Assembly: GCA_905250075.1 (NCBI GenBank)
Contig: CAJNOP010000001.1
Span: forward strand, 214,553 to 278,552
Direction of reading: 5' to 3'
DNA from: Rotaria sp. Silwood1
Taxonomy: Eukaryota; Rotifera; Eurotatoria; Philodinida; Philodinidae
Length of the DNA stretch: 64,000 bases
Part shown: in pieces, positions 10,805 through 26,900 of the stretch
Layout: every line of letters starts with the position of its first letter
Numbering within the stretch: position 1 is the stretch's first letter
Notes under the pieces: generated by a model
Told to the model about the DNA's origin: nothing
The model's input: only the letters and a program-made list of their open reading frames with translations
Database searches by the model: none
Program-made: the position numbers and the translations under genes

Positions 10805-11571
10805 ATGTGGGGTGGTGGTTCTTATATGATGGGAGAACTTGCATCTGACATGTGGATTCAAGGACATATTCCTGGTGGATTAAACAGTAAGAGTCATAAT
10901 ATGTTTGTACTAATGTATTTAGCTATATATGTACTGTAGGCAAGCACATATGAAAATATTCTCATTACGAGATCCCAAAAGACAAGGTTTCGGAAAAACT
11001 TAATCATCAGTTTTCGGAATTTAGTGTGAAAAAAAATAGTTCTGTGCCGATTTCAGGACACGACAAAACAATTTTCTTAAGGCATGAGAGGTCTCTGAGT
11101 TTTCTACCATTGTCTTTTGCTAACATGTACTCAGAAGATAAGAGCCCTTTGAATCCTTATTTAGATTCTTCTTCGACTATTGTTACAACTGTAAAACTTC
11201 ATAATAAACCATGTTGAATAATTTTTCTGACTACTACGATGATAAACTCTTTCGATTCGTTCGTTTAGAAATTTGAAACTGTAATTTTGATAACGATATT
11301 GTCAGTTTCTATAATAGACTTTCAATTTTTATCATAAACTTATTAATGGTTTATTTTTCGTTCATAATGATTAAGAAAATAGCAATCCTAAAAAGAAAAA
11401 AAAACTAAATATTTCTTAATGATTTGTTTTATGGTAGGTTATTATGGTGAATATCTTGATAATAGATTTGGTGGAAATCCAAATCCAACATATGGTCAAA
11501 TGTATGGAGGTTATCCTGGAGTTGGAGGTTATGGTGGTGGATATGGTTATGGATATGGAGGATGGTATTAG
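10805..11571 (+). CDS. Small Gly/Tyr-rich peptide, two exons
   Basis: Exons 10805-10886 and 11438-11571 join in phase (A|GT makes Ser) to give 71 residues. The first part begins MWGGGSYMMGELASDMW and ends in a HIPGGLN segment. The second part runs through a YGEYLDNRFGG segment into a Gly/Tyr tail of YGG, GGY and GYGYGY steps ending GGWY. There is no clear signal peptide. The donor is GTAAGAG and the acceptor ATGGTAG. The 551-bp intron is long for this genome. A TATA box upstream and an AATAAA downstream (11661) make this look like a real transcription unit. I cannot name a family; short GY-rich peptides in invertebrates include structural, cuticular and antimicrobial types, but nothing here decides among them. 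The minus-strand His-rich frame over exon 2 is a shadow. Confidence 0.75.
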
Positions 11572-11660
11572 ATGATCTGCGCCAAGTTGAACTATTTTTT
11601 TTTGCTAAATATAAAATATGTGAAAAAAGCATTTAATCATTGATTTTTTTTGGTAATCAT

Positions 11661-11666
11661 AATAAA
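11661..11666 (+). terminator. Poly(A) signal AATAAA
   Basis: AATAAA lies 90 bp after the stop codon of the Gly/Tyr-rich peptide gene, in AT-rich sequence. Confidence 0.6.
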
Positions 11667-14600
11667 AGCATTCTTCATTGAAATAAATGTTTATTTAAAT
11701 AATATACATGATTTGAACCGATACGAATTTGATTATAAAAATAGATTTTGAATAAGATCATTCTTGTAATAGATAAAAAGTTAATGATTTTTGTTGATAA
11801 TGATGTAAACTAGAGCATAATATGAAAATTTACAATCAGATATGTTTGAAGTAATTGAATATGCTTTTGATTGCATTATACTATAAAATTATCAGTTTAT
11901 GGTGAAGATTATTCTTAGAATAAATCGATGAAAAGTAATCGAATTGCGATAAGTATGTATGTACTAAATGAAAAGAAAAAAGTTTTGTTATTTGTTTGTT
12001 GAGGACTAAGCTATTTGTCATGTAAATATGTTTGTAGATGACACGCATCTAGACATAGCTCAAATGAAACGTTTCTTAGATTCAGACGCAACTTCAAACT
12101 GTGTTGCGTTAGGGAAGCATTCCAAATGAATTTTTAAAAAGTAAATCTTGGTTCATTTAGGATTTGAAATACGTTAATGTTCGGTGCCAAAAAGCTTCGA
12201 AATAGATATAAAGTTTGCGTAAATCCTAATGGAAAAGTCAAATACGAAAAGGACCTATGTTATATCTATAGTATATTTTCAGGAATTATTACTAAAAATT
12301 TGAGTTCAATTGAACAAAGTTGGATGGAGATTGTGAGCAACCAGAGTGTTTCAGAAATCGGCGTGAAAATTGTTTTCTCTAACATATGCCTCCTTATTTT
12401 CAATGCTCTATCTATCATAAAAATCTCAACTTGATTGATTGTACCGTCTTTGTGAACAGAAAAAGTAAAAAAAAGAAAAGAAAGGTCACCGTTAATGTAA
12501 TCTAGGTAGTGGATGCAACGCATGTGAAGCTAATGTAGCAATAGTTTCGTCCAATAACATAACCTATTTTTATTAGATTTGTGTTCCCATTTATTTCGAT
12601 ACATGATATTCAAAAAGTTCTGTTCATTCCATTTGATACTTTGCTCTAATCAAATTTTAGAAACAAATGTAACAACTGTAGTACGGCGGTGAACAAAAGT
12701 CTTCCATTGTCCTGAATCTCAGCTACTATAAAGACTAGAAGTCTGAAAGCTTAAATGGACATACTGCACTAAGAATTTAGTTCAACAACAGGAGGTCATC
12801 TGGATCGCTTAAATACAATGAGAATTATGATGGGGAGGACGTCCATCTTTGCTTCAAGATTTTAGCTTAAAAAAAATTGTCTACTAAATTTTTCGTTACC
12901 TATCATCAAGTACATGAGTAAATCTTGATATTTTAGCATGTCTGAATCGTCTGTACCAAGACAAAGATTATTCAAATGACATTCTTTTCTTAGTAAATAG
13001 TTCTTTCATGAAATTTGAACTACAGAAAAAGTTTATGATTAAGCTTCAGCTTGATTCACATAACCATTATTGGAAGACTTATTCAACTTCGATGAAACTA
13101 ATTCGATAGATAACCAGAAAAAAACCACTAAATAATGACGAAAATGATGAACAGATGCGATTCATTACCATCCATTATAATTCGCGTTCCACTTAAAATG
13201 TTTGAAACCTACATTCTTAGTGAAATATAGGTAGACAAATTTTTCTACTAGTAGCATGTATCATAGGCGAGTTTCGAGAGAATGGTAGACTTTTGCCCAC
13301 TACTGTGTTTAAAAATTTGATAAAATGTTATTATGAAAAGAACTAACATGTCAACAATAAAATATGCACTTTTCATTTCACTGAATAGTTCATTTATAAA
13401 TGCATTATGAAAAATCTGTATATAATTTCTAATGCATCTAATATCAGTAGAAATTTATTATTAACATCATATTGTTTGACGAGTGTAAGTTAAAATACAT
13501 TTGAAATAGAATAGCAAATGAAATGAGACATCTAAAAAAAAGAAGTTTTTTTTTATTAAATAGCTATCTTTTATGCTTTCTTCTGGCATTAATGTTGTCA
13601 TACAACTGTCAACGTATACATAATAATCATGATTACTCCGAGTGTCAATATCTGTATCTAAGATCTTTATCATTTGTTTCCATATAAAACAGTTATTTGA
13701 AACGTTTAAATAAATCGTTGATTGTTGGTTTTATTCAATCAAAAAAATTCATAATTCACATAATGCTATTATGTACTTGATAATCCACTCTATGTTCTTT
13801 TTCTATTGAAAATCACATACTCAACAAGGTACTGTAAATCAGTACATATATTCATGGTATATTAAACGATTACTTGTTCATTCAACCATTTATTAAGATC
13901 ATATATTGTAAAATAAAAGTCAAAAAAAAAAACAAGTTTTTCATTGATTTGATTTGGATAAAACAAAAAAAGTACAAAAAAAAATCATTATCAAATAGAC
14001 ACACGCACATGACAAGCTTTGCAGCTGCCTTAGAAATTTGTTTGATTTCATTGCCGACAACAGAGTGCTGATATGGTCACGCAGAGAGAACATAAAGACA
14101 CAAAAAAAAAAGAGAAATGACGATCATGCTTTTTATTCTCTTTGTTTTATTATAAGAAAAGCATTTGTATAGCGCGACGCGCATTTATATAAATTGTTTT
14201 TTTCTCTTTAACAAAATTTGATTAGCCGTTGTCGACTATCAACAAGATGTTTCAATGCACTTATCGTCAAGATCAAACGATCTAATTGAAATTTACAAGT
14301 TAAATTTCTTCACATATTCTTCCTAGACAAAGAAAATAAACGAAATAATTCTTTTTTTTTCTAATTTAGTTTTCAGGTGTGAGAAAAGATCATAATCAGA
14401 TTGATGATCCAGTTGTTATTGAAAACAATTATGTGCTAATCCTGATTGGAAAAAAATATTGATGATAGTCATCTTGATTAGGATGCTGGACGTTGAAAAG
14501 AGTGACACACACAAATACATTTTCACTCATTCTGGTCTCATTTTAGACACACCAGGGTGCCTACCTATATGTTGTTGTTGTTGTTGTGCATACCGTTGTA

Positions 14601-15372
14601 AGGAATAGTCGTATTGGGTGATTAGTGTTCAAGTATGCATGAAGGAGGGACGAATGAATATGACAATACTCTCTTCAAGCTTGCATCATTCACGAAAAGA
14701 GAAAATTTTAGGACTTTTCTTTCGTTTTTTTTTTTTTCTTTTCAGGTGAATGAACTGCTCAAATCACGCAAATTGTATTCGTCTCTTTTTCAATTGGATG
14801 AGAAAAGAAATGGATTTGAGTGTAAGAGAGAAAAAGAATTCACCAATCAATCAGAAATATACAACCAATGAGAAATCAGTAGACATTTCTCTTTTTTTTT
14901 CTTTTTTTTCTTTACAACTACTAACAAAAAAAAAAGACACAAATAGAAGTGCGCACGCATACGATTTGTGCATTATTCATTCAAACCAGCCAAGAGACCA
15001 TTCATCGTTGTGCGTTACTACTTTAGCCTCTTTTTTTTTCTTCTTTTTCATCGTCATCTTTTTTACTTAACCCTGCTGTTGCTCCTTTCTCTTCTTTCTC
15101 GCTCGTGTTCGTTTTACTGACACGATAGTCTGCAGGTGGTTCTTCTTTTTTTTTTATTCTAACTATACACGTATTACATTCGGGCATCAGCAAGTTAAAT
15201 AAAGATAAAATCATCATACAGGTAATTGGAAGTTATGATCAGTTCAATCGTAAAGATGTTCTTGTTGTCCAACTGGTGCCGAAACTTATTCTGTCAAGAG
15301 CTACTCTGAAAAAGCGCGACAGCTCATCTAATAGATTCACATCATGAGAGCGTTTTTTTTTGTGATTTCCAG
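11667..15372. other. Intergenic region before the FEZ-like gene
   Basis: No protein gene is recognised. There is a (GTT)n run at about 14571-14588, and pyrimidine-rich DNA with many T-tracts from about 14700 to 15170. The sequence TTTCCAG just before the FEZ-like ATG is a good splice acceptor, so one or more 5' untranslated exons of that gene may lie here. Confidence 0.45.
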
Positions 15373-15377
15373 ATATA

Positions 15378-16773
<1,396 letters not shown>

Positions 16774-16875
16774 CAATATTTTTCTTCTTTCTTTCTTTTT
16801 TTTTTCATTTAATCTTGTTTCGTTTTCTTTCTTTTTTTTTTGTATATGTGTGTGTGTGTACTGATCACGAGAAAA

Positions 16876-16881
16876 AATAAA
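16876..16881 (+). terminator. Poly(A) signal AATAAA of the FEZ-like gene
   Basis: AATAAA lies about 100 bp downstream of the TGA at 16771-16773, after a T-rich stretch and a TG repeat. Confidence 0.55.
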
Positions 16882-17897
16882 TATATTTGCGTGTGTATAT
16901 GTATTAATTGAAGTCACTTAACCAATTAATCGAGTCCGAACACGCGACAGACGAAACAAATGGTCGAATTGTTGCTTACATTTCATGCCTGCCGAGAGGA
17001 AACTGAAGCGATAATTAGGGAGGGTGGAGATTTCTTTTTCTACCATACGTTTTTTTTTAGTATTGTATTTTTAACAACTCATCCTTCCCCCCTTCAATTA
17101 TTCAATGCATGTTTCTGTTGCTTGTTATGTATGTTTTTTTTTCCTCAAATCATAGCGTCTGTTAAGAGAAAAAAAAGAAAAAAAAAAGAAGCCCGCAGGC
17201 TTAAAGTACATCCGTTAACTTTTTTTTTTCTTTTATGATAATGTAGGAAGAGAATAAGACGTTTTTAAATGGAAAATGAACATATTAAAGGATGACACAT
17301 TGTTCGCGTGATAGAGGATTTATTTTATATATATATATATATATATTAGTCATTTGGAATTAATATTTTGTTTCATAATGGAGAAGGAAAAGAATTAGAA
17401 TTTTTTTCCGAAAATCATATTAATTCTCCATTCCTAATCTTATTATTTAAATAAAAACAGAACGAAAAATTTGCAAGAATAACAACAACAAAAAACTGTT
17501 AACCACTTATCACTTAGTCCAGATCCCTACAGTCTATTTCGGTATGATCATCATTTATTTCTTTCTGATCTTATTCTTTACAATCGTATAAGAGGTACTC
17601 ATCATCGATGAGAATACAAAAAAAAAAAAAAAAAGAAAAAGAAATCAGTTCCATATTGTACACCCATCCGACATTCTTTTCATTTCAACACAATTTTTAA
17701 TAGGATCTTTTACTTTGCCTCATTCCCACTTGACAACACTTAAAAACAAACGAGGACATCTCAAAAATGTATGTATGCTTGATCATTAGTCAAATCGACG
17801 ATACAAATTGGCTCCCTTGTGATTTTCATCATAACTAAAATTCAATTGGTCAATAAGTTGAACAAAAAAAAAGAAAACAAAAAACGAACAATTTCTA
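16882..17897. other. Convergent intergenic region
   Basis: This lies between the 3' ends of the FEZ-like gene (plus) and the polycystin-like gene (minus). It holds a (TA)n run at about 17326-17346 and several A- or T-tracts. No gene is recognised. Confidence 0.5.
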
Positions 17898-17903
17898 TTT
17901 ATT
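17898..17903 (-). terminator. Poly(A) signal directly abutting the polycystin-like stop codon
   Basis: On the minus strand the stop TAA (17906-17904) is followed at once by AATAAA. If used, the 3' untranslated region would be only about 10-30 bases. Confidence 0.55.
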
Positions 17904-20900
17904 TTATTTTTTATTAAAAGCAAAATAAGTCCAAAATGTTTGAAATATTCTTCCAACAATTCTTTCTTCATCTGTTAATTGATGTGTTTTTCTAATATTT
18001 GAAAATTTTTGTACAACAAATGATATTAAAAAATATTCAATAATTTTTGCAGAAAAAACCCAAAGAAAAAATTGCCATAATGTTCTTGATATTGTACCTA
18101 ATATAACATTATCTGTTGATGCTGCATCTTTTATTGATGATATTAAAACAACACGAAAAGCAACAAAAAATGTTTTAAAATTTTCTTCATTTGAAAAAAA
18201 TAAACGACCAATTAATGTAAATATAAAATAATTTAAAAATGCAAAACATAATATTAAAATAAAACCTTCAGCTGATTTATACATTGTTTCAGCAAGTAAA
18301 TATGTTTTAGGATTAAATTTAAGTAAATAAAGTAATTTAAATATAGCAAATAAACATATTAAACCAATTAAATGATTTAATATTGTATTATTTATAATTA
18401 ATACACGAAATGATACAAATAAATGATGAATATTTAATGATTGTATTAGATTATTTAATTGAAGTACATTTTGATCAAAATAAACTAATAAAAAATAATA
18501 ACAACAAAGTATTAATAATATACCATCAATTATATTTGATAATGTACGAAGAAAAAAAACAAAACCATAAAAACCAAAATTTCTTGTAAATTTTGCTAGA
18601 TCGAATAATTTTGTTGTAAACTAAAATATTCAATTTTGATTAATTTTTTTATATATTCAAAGAAAAATTATGCATTAATTTATTCAAAAAGATGAAATAT
18701 AAATTTTGATCTAATAATAGAACGTTCTTATACGTGTTGATTCATTTTTGACTTGGGTCTATCAGAACATTGTTGACGAATTATTACGTTTTGATAGTAG
18801 TTTTTAAAAATTAAATGGAGTGTTCCCCACAGAGAATCGTTTCCAAGAGAATAGTTTATTTTAAGAGGTTTTTATTGTTTCTTTTCTAATATAAGAACAT
18901 CGAAAACTGCCACTATATATGAGCAATGTAAGAAACATGTTTGTATCATAATGATATCTACAGATAGCAACAATTGAAGGATCTGTAACTCTCATAGGAA
19001 ATTGTTCTCATCGAATTTTTTCTCTATGCAAAAATTTCAAGCTAAAATTCACAATAAAGATACGCAGGATTATCCTACCTTGTCCTGCACATTCATTAAA
19101 ACAATACCATTAAAATGTAAGAACTCGATAGGATTAATCTCGAGACACAAACTTGTTTCAAGATTTTCATAGTTCAGTAAGGTCTATATGATACATATAA
19201 TCTAGAGGTCTACACCAGAATCATTTTTAGAAGTGTTCGAAACTTTCTAAGTTATCTACCAGTAGGTTAGGTTGAGTTTTAGTGCTTTTTTGAATGATGA
19301 GTGTAATTCTTAGATATTTATTATACAAACTGATGTGTTTTGAAGATTCGGTCCACGTCTTCTCTGAGTTTTACCAAGATGAGAAAAAGTCAGAGTCAAG
19401 ATTGACTCCAAGTTTTTCGCATGAATGTAGACCTTAAACAGAAACCAATCGACTTACGAAAACATATCAATTTGTGCAGTGAATACAAAAGATAAAACTT
19501 ATGATTCTAAAAACCTCTGATATTAAATTTGTTTTATTAGTGAGACATTTAGTTGAATCTAATGCAGATGTCTAAAATAGTTCGGATCAAAGAACATAAT
19601 GACATGTATGAATATGCCCTCGTAAACCTTTCAAGAGTCATATACCTATAATAACTGAAATACTGATACTCAATTTTTCATAAATGTTTTTTTTTCTCGT
19701 TAAATTTGACTTCGATAGAATTGCAGTCACTAAATAAAGTTGTCTTGAAGTCGAATTTACATGAGCAAAATAGTCAAGTATTTTTATTTTTACGTAGTCA
19801 TAAATTTATGCTTTATATGGTGTGTAATGAACAAAAACACACTATTTTATAGATTCATGAACTATTATCAATAAAAGAACACATCCGATAGACATTCTCA
19901 TATTAATAAGTATCACAAAACGAAGTACATATATACTAATCAAAAATAATTTCAGAGTTGAAATGTTTGATTCCACATATCACTAGAGTAAAAAAAAACA
20001 ACAGATGAAATGTACAAGCACTCTTATACATTTCTATGTAGTCTTTAATTACTGAACTTTAAAACATCTACTTTTTGAATTTCTTCTAGCGTACAGATAT
20101 ATTTATGATTAAACTTGAAGACAATTTTGTTCTTTTTTTTTGTCTAAAAAACTACTTACAATTACAAATACTAAAACAGCAAATAAGGAATTAGTCATAA
20201 CAAATTGTTTTTCAGTATCGCTTTCATTTGTTGATATTTGTTCAGTATCATTCTGTTGTAATGTATTATCATCGATTGTTGCTAATATATAATCAGATAC
20301 TTCAATAAAAATATCTTTTTCAATCATTCCATATTGATTTTTTTCAATAATTAAAACAAACGAAATCATTGATGATGTTTGAGGAGAATACAAATTTCCT
20401 TCAATCATTAAAACTAAAGTTTTTTCATCTAACCAATTATCTATAAATAGTTTTAGATAATGAAAATAAGATTAAAAAAAGAAACGAATGGATTTTACAT
20501 TTATTCAAATCATAATATTTTCTTTTACGATTACAACGTTCAACCTTTTAGACGAAACAAAAAAAGAATCAAAAAAAATTTTGTTTTTATTTAAACATAC
20601 TGTTTCTTTTGGTAATAAATGAAACATATAATACCATGGTGATTCATATGTTGTATAAAATTTGGTTATTTTTTTATAGGGTAATGCTGACCATATTGAT
20701 GTATAATTACACATATCTTTACATAAATTATTTGATATTAAAGGTTCTTCCCAACCGGAACATTTTCGTTGACCACCAATCACAAATTTTTTATCATTCA
20801 TTAAATTTTTTCCACCAACAAAACAACTTGGTGGTATTAAAGGATAGAATAGATGAGTTATTTTTTCATGACAATTTTTACGTTCAACACGAATTTGACG

Positions 20901-23900
20901 TATACGAATACTTTTACTTAAATATAATGGAGAATCAGCTAGAGAATTGAAAAAAAATATAAATTTTACTTAACAAAAGAAAAACATAAGAAGACATACG
21001 AATTTGAACATAATTACATGTATCTTTTTGACAAAAATAATTTTTATGTTCAAGAAAAAGACGATTTTCAATAAAGTAACTAATCCAATCCTAAAGAATA
21101 AACATTTTTTTTTTGTGGAAAGTTCTTTTTTTGAAATATAAAATTAACCATAGTATCCGGTATATGATCAATATTTTGAAAAATATCTTCACGAAGAAGT
21201 AATTGCAATGTGTATTGTCTCATTGTTAAACGTGTTTCAATATTTTCTGATCTAAAAACAATATTTAAATATTCAAAAATAAACCTACAACTATGGTCCA
21301 TTTCAGAGTAAAGTGGATGTGGGCATATTTTGAATAGTTTTAAAACAACAAGGGAGAAATAATTTGGTTTTTCAACACTATCTACAGTCGACATTACTCT
21401 ATCTTTTTTGCAAAGTCAGTGAAAAATCTCAGTTACACTAGAAACGTCATCAAAAATCATACATTGAGAGGTTTGGGTGTGTGTGGCATTGAAGAAAGTA
21501 TGTGTTGGCGTGGGTGTGGGTGTTCGATCTGAGATGTGGTAACTCCCTAATTTAGAGATGCTTTCCATCCACATCCCTACCCAACACCTTCAGGTTGCTC
21601 TCTGGTTGTCTGTTTACGAGAATATGGATCCTCCACTATTGTTTCCAAACAAATCAAAGTCAATGCTATCCAAATATCAAGACAGATGTAGAACAGGGAC
21701 CTGCACTGCTTATTTAATAGAATCATATTATATGAAATTATTCCGTTATACACTATTATATAATAGGTTATCAATTGAATTAACTTGAACATATTGACTT
21801 ATTATCATAAGAATAAATTCAATGTACGGTTTTTGACAACGTTTTTAGCAGAAAAAAAAGCTCCCGAGGTTAATAAATGATGTCATGAAGTTAACGATGA
21901 CTAAAAACTTATAAAAAGAAAATATTTAGTTAGTTGCTTGGGTTTTAAAAAAATTGGATGGCTAGCCTTCAGTAAAATCTATATATTTTTTTGAAAGCAA
22001 ACAGTTATTGATCTTGATCTTGTGTAGATCTATAGAGCAGAAGCGGGATTATCTGTCCATTATCTTATAGATGAGAAAATGTTTTGTTTTCATGATAGAT
22101 TAAGCTCATTTATAAAGCATAGGGTGTGTCAAAGGAGAAAAGTTACTGAGATTTTTCATTGACTTTGCAAAAAGGTAGAGTAATGTCGACTGTAGATAGT
22201 GTTGAAAAACCAAATTATTTCTCCCTTATTGTTTTAAAACTATTCAAAATATGCCCACGTTCACTTTACTCTGAAATGGACAATAGAAGCTAAAATTCGC
22301 TAATGCAAAGTTGAAATTGAGAAACGATACTAGAGAATATTAAAGGACAAATTTCTTAAACCGTGTTAATACTATGTGTTAGAATCAATTCAAAACTTCC
22401 GTAGAATTTATCGCTATAGTTCATAATTAATGAGATAAGTTTGAAAGTTTTGAATTCTATTATTGGCTTTAGATGGAAGTCTAGTTACAAGTAAAGAATA
22501 GAACTAAGAAACTTGATATTTAATAAACTAATAAATAAGAAATTCTTAATGGTAAAAAGTATTATGTTTTAGAATTTAATCAAATAAAACCATAGAAAAA
22601 CTTCTTGTGTCGAATTGACATAAAGAATGAGAAAAATCTAGATGACTTTACTCAAGTAAAAATACTGAGGTCATGGTATCCATGTAATTTAATGATTCTC
22701 AGCATGTTATTGAAAAAATCGTAGTGCTATAAATATATATATATATGTCGTAAAAATTTAGTTGAATATCCTGCTATAAATTATCATCTTCGTACTCAGT
22801 CACTCATAATCAATGCTTAATTAATTTGAAGTCATGTTCATTGTGTTTTCGTACATTAATTATCTGACGAAGGAAGCTCTCCAGCTGTTAAGTCACTGTT
22901 CGACAGAGACGATATTCGTTTGATAAATATTAGAGAGTAGTCGTAAAGTCTAGAATGGCTTGGTTTTCCGAGCTTTTGTTCTTCAGATATTTTTCAATAA
23001 GAAAAAGTTTCCTAGTATCTTCTATTCTGAGATATTCAATATTCAAAATTCTTTCATGTGCAAAAGCAAATATTTTTCATATATTTACATCTTCAGAAAG
23101 AAAATCTTCGAAAATTTAAAACTTACAGAATCAACGAATATCATTGAAAGCTTTGTTCATAAAAAGTTTAAAGTCGATTTTCTACGTGGTTACAGATTGT
23201 TGTAGAAAAATTCAGTAAAATTTCGATATTTCAAGAATGAAGGCTCGGAAAACGAAACCATTCTAGATTTTTCTATTACTCACTAGTACTCCTAAAATGA
23301 ATATTGTCTCAGTCGAAAAACGATTTAATATGTACAGATGTTCTCTCATTATTATTACAACAAAGATTTATGCTTACATCGAAAAGAATAAGAACAAATC
23401 GTATACAAAAAACTTACGTATTAGCAAAGACCATAATAATAATAACCATGAATACAATATAACCAATAACATCTCTAACAGCACGAATAATTGATGATTC
23501 AAGAAAACGTTCACGAATACGTTCACGTAATTGTACATCAGTTAATGTAATATCTCGATTAAGTGTAAATGTATGATTTAATGGATGTTGTTTAATATCA
23601 ATCATAGATACAATTGGAATCTTAAATGAGGAAAAAAAACAATTAGTTTGTTATTGTTTTAATTTTATTTATTTTTAAATATTATTTACTTGAACAACAG
23701 ATGAAATAAATTTATCTTCATCTGTTATATGAAAAAATGTTGCATTAAGTAATGATATAATTAATATAACAATTATTTCAAAAACTAATGTAAATAATAT
23801 CGTTAATATATGTATAAATATAATTGCTGATGTTAAAAAATAATTTTCTATTTCTGTAAATGTTTTCATTGTTAAATACATAGATACAATCGATACTATA

Positions 23901-26900
23901 CCAAGAATAATCGATATACTATAGAAAATAAATAAATAGAAAATATACATATTAAATGTTGGTTGATTAGATTTTTTTGGCCTAAAATAATAGAATATTT
24001 ATTGGTAAGAAACAAAAAAAAAAAAAACTTAACCAATGAATTCTTAATTTAATTGTTGGTATGTTGATGTTTTGTTGTTGTATACTCGATTGAGAACTTT
24101 CAGTTGATAATGAAACTTCATCATCATCGAGTGATTGATTTTGTTGTGAAAATTTATTATTTTGTTGAGAGATTGAAATTGAACGATTTCTTAAAGCGAT
24201 TGGTGTTTGTATTTTATTTATTTGGAACTTTAAAAAAAGTATATTTGAAATTTTTTTTTTATTGTATTAATATAAATACTTGTCGATTTGTTTTCATTGA
24301 AGAATATGAATTAAGATTTAAATTTGATTTATATTGTTGAGTATCATAAGAATTATTATTTGATTCAATTTGACTATCTGATTGTGAACTAGTTTCATCA
24401 TTTTCTCCTAATGTACTAATACTAAAACGATGTTGTAAATCAAATTTATGCATATATTTAAATTGTTCTATATCTTGACGATATGAATTTAAATCCGATA
24501 TACTTGATGCCATTGTATATATAATTGCATGGAAATTATTAAAATTTTCATAACGTCTTGTAGCTGTTGATAATTGACGATAGAGCTCAATACGATTTGT
24601 TAAACATGTTAAACCCCATACAAATATTGGTGTAAGAATACCAATAAGTGAACTGAGAAATAGTGCAATGAAAAGTGATGGAAATAAATTGAGACGAATG
24701 ATCTGAAAAGAAAAAATTTTAAAGTTGAATCGTATTGCATTATTGCACTAGCCAAAAATATAAGATCAACATATTTTTGATCTTTTTTTTTGGGGGAGTG
24801 ATTCTAACTATTTAAAACTCATATCTATGTAATGATTTGAATAGTCAAAAAAGTTATCTATCAAATGTATTTCATCATATTGAAAAATAAGTTTTTAAGA
24901 ATACCATCGTATATCTGGAAGAAAGTGAGAAGTTGTTGTATTTTCTACGAGTTTTTCTTAAAAAGTTATACGTATCATAAAAAACAAAAAGACGCATTTT
25001 TTCTTTTAGCAATTCTATAATAAACTTCAATTTTTGATGCTTAGAACTTTTTTATGAGAACGCTAAAGCAAAATATAGAAGCATCTCATTTTATTCTAAA
25101 TTAAGATGATACTCTTCAAAATTAATTTCTGAGTATGATGAAACATATTTGATAGAGAACCTCATTACCTATTCAAATCATTATTCGAATTTGAGTTAAA
25201 TGCTTGATATCATGAAAAAAAAATCAAAAATACGTTCATCTTATTTTTTTCACCACTACTGATAGAAATTAAGTTTTTTTTTTGTAGATTTTACATCATG
25301 CACTTAATTTTTAATCATAAAAAAACTTTCTTTAATTTCAGTTCTATACATTTCGCATTGCAAATATAGTTTTATATTATTTGTACACAGATGCATTTCT
25401 GCATGTATTACATATTAATTAACCTTATGTTGACTGCAGTCAGATGGGTTCGAGTCTAAGAAAACATTCTATACTTATAATAGATTTAATTCAATTTCTT
25501 TTATTTTATCTTTACTTCATTGGAAAAATAGAAAAAAAAATGAACCAAATTTTCCTATATTATATTATCCAGATTTGACTATGACTATAAAACATGTTAC
25601 TTGTCAAGTTTATTTTATATTCAAACTGAAAAAGTTTAGTCAAGTAAAATCGAATTCGTATTTAGATTATTCGAACCTAACAAGTTCTATGTTTGACACT
25701 GCTATCATGTATAGTCTCTTCACTACAGTCCCAATGTATTCTGAAAATCTCATGCAATTTAAATATATGTAGTTCAAGATTGAATGTTGAGAAAAGAGAG
25801 AGTCTTAACATCTGTTAATTTTAGTACACAAAATATAAATAAAATTACCTGATAGATTTCCATCCAATCAGTTGCAACAAATGATTGATCAACTAAAAAT
25901 AAAAATGATGGAAAAATATAAGCACATCTTTGATTCATCACGATATTTCGACATGATATAATAAGAATTTGAATAAAATAAAGTTGAATTATAATTAAAC
26001 AAAAATAAATATGTAAACGATATATTCTTGATAATGTATTTATTTTTTGTTTATTAAATATTGAATTTAATAAATGATAATGATAATAAAGCCATGAATA
26101 TGTTGAAAGAAATAAATGACCAAATGCATATTGATCAACTTCTTGTGCAACATAAAATATTTCATTAATCATATTAAAACCTTTTCGTAATGATAACCAT
26201 GTATAACAACAAAAATAATATGTTCGATAATAATTATAATCATATAATATACAATGACGTATATAATAATCGGATTTAATATTTATTTCATCATGCCACA
26301 TATTCAATGCAACAATTCGACCTAAATAAAGAACATATTAAATTAATTAATGATTGATTAGAAAGGTTTTTACACAAGATGTTTGTTCATTTTTGATTTG
26401 TTATCAACGTATTTTCGATCAGTCAAAAGCTATGAGTTAGGATGTCCGTTCCGAAATATGACCTTAGAACTTTTATCTCAGTAAAAAAAATTTGTGATAA
26501 GAGTAAAAAAATTAGTTTAGATGAAACTTATGGGCAGATATTTTCGGTGAACATATTTGTTTATATTATCGTGTTTGAAAACATTTTAGATGAGATAAAA
26601 AAATGTAGGCTTAGTGATGGAGTGTCTATTTTTTTTCAAGAATACTAATACTTTAACTCAAGCATTAATTCAAGAACTTCTTTCAACATAAAACGGTTAT
26701 CGATTTTTCACAAATGAATGCTTAGAAAAAAACGAAAATTAAGGTAACTTATTCAAAGGAAAATAAACTAGATGGTATTCGAGTTTCGACTCGAATACGA
26801 AATGCGGTGCGAAGCACGAATCTCTCGAATCTTCGAAAAAACGCATTTCGAATCGAAATTCAATAATCGCTCTATTGGAAATTTATCTCATTGAGACAAA

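Noticed and set aside
11429-11632. His-rich minus-strand frame opposite the Gly/Tyr peptide exon
   Set aside because: It is the antisense shadow of GGT/GGA/TAT codons in the real exon.
17326-17346. (TA)n run as a regulatory element
   Set aside because: A simple dinucleotide repeat in convergent intergenic DNA; nothing else supports regulation.
25447-25460. GGTTCGAGTCT resembling a tRNA T-loop
   Set aside because: No acceptor stem, D-arm or anticodon arm can be paired around it; the stem next to the loop does not match.
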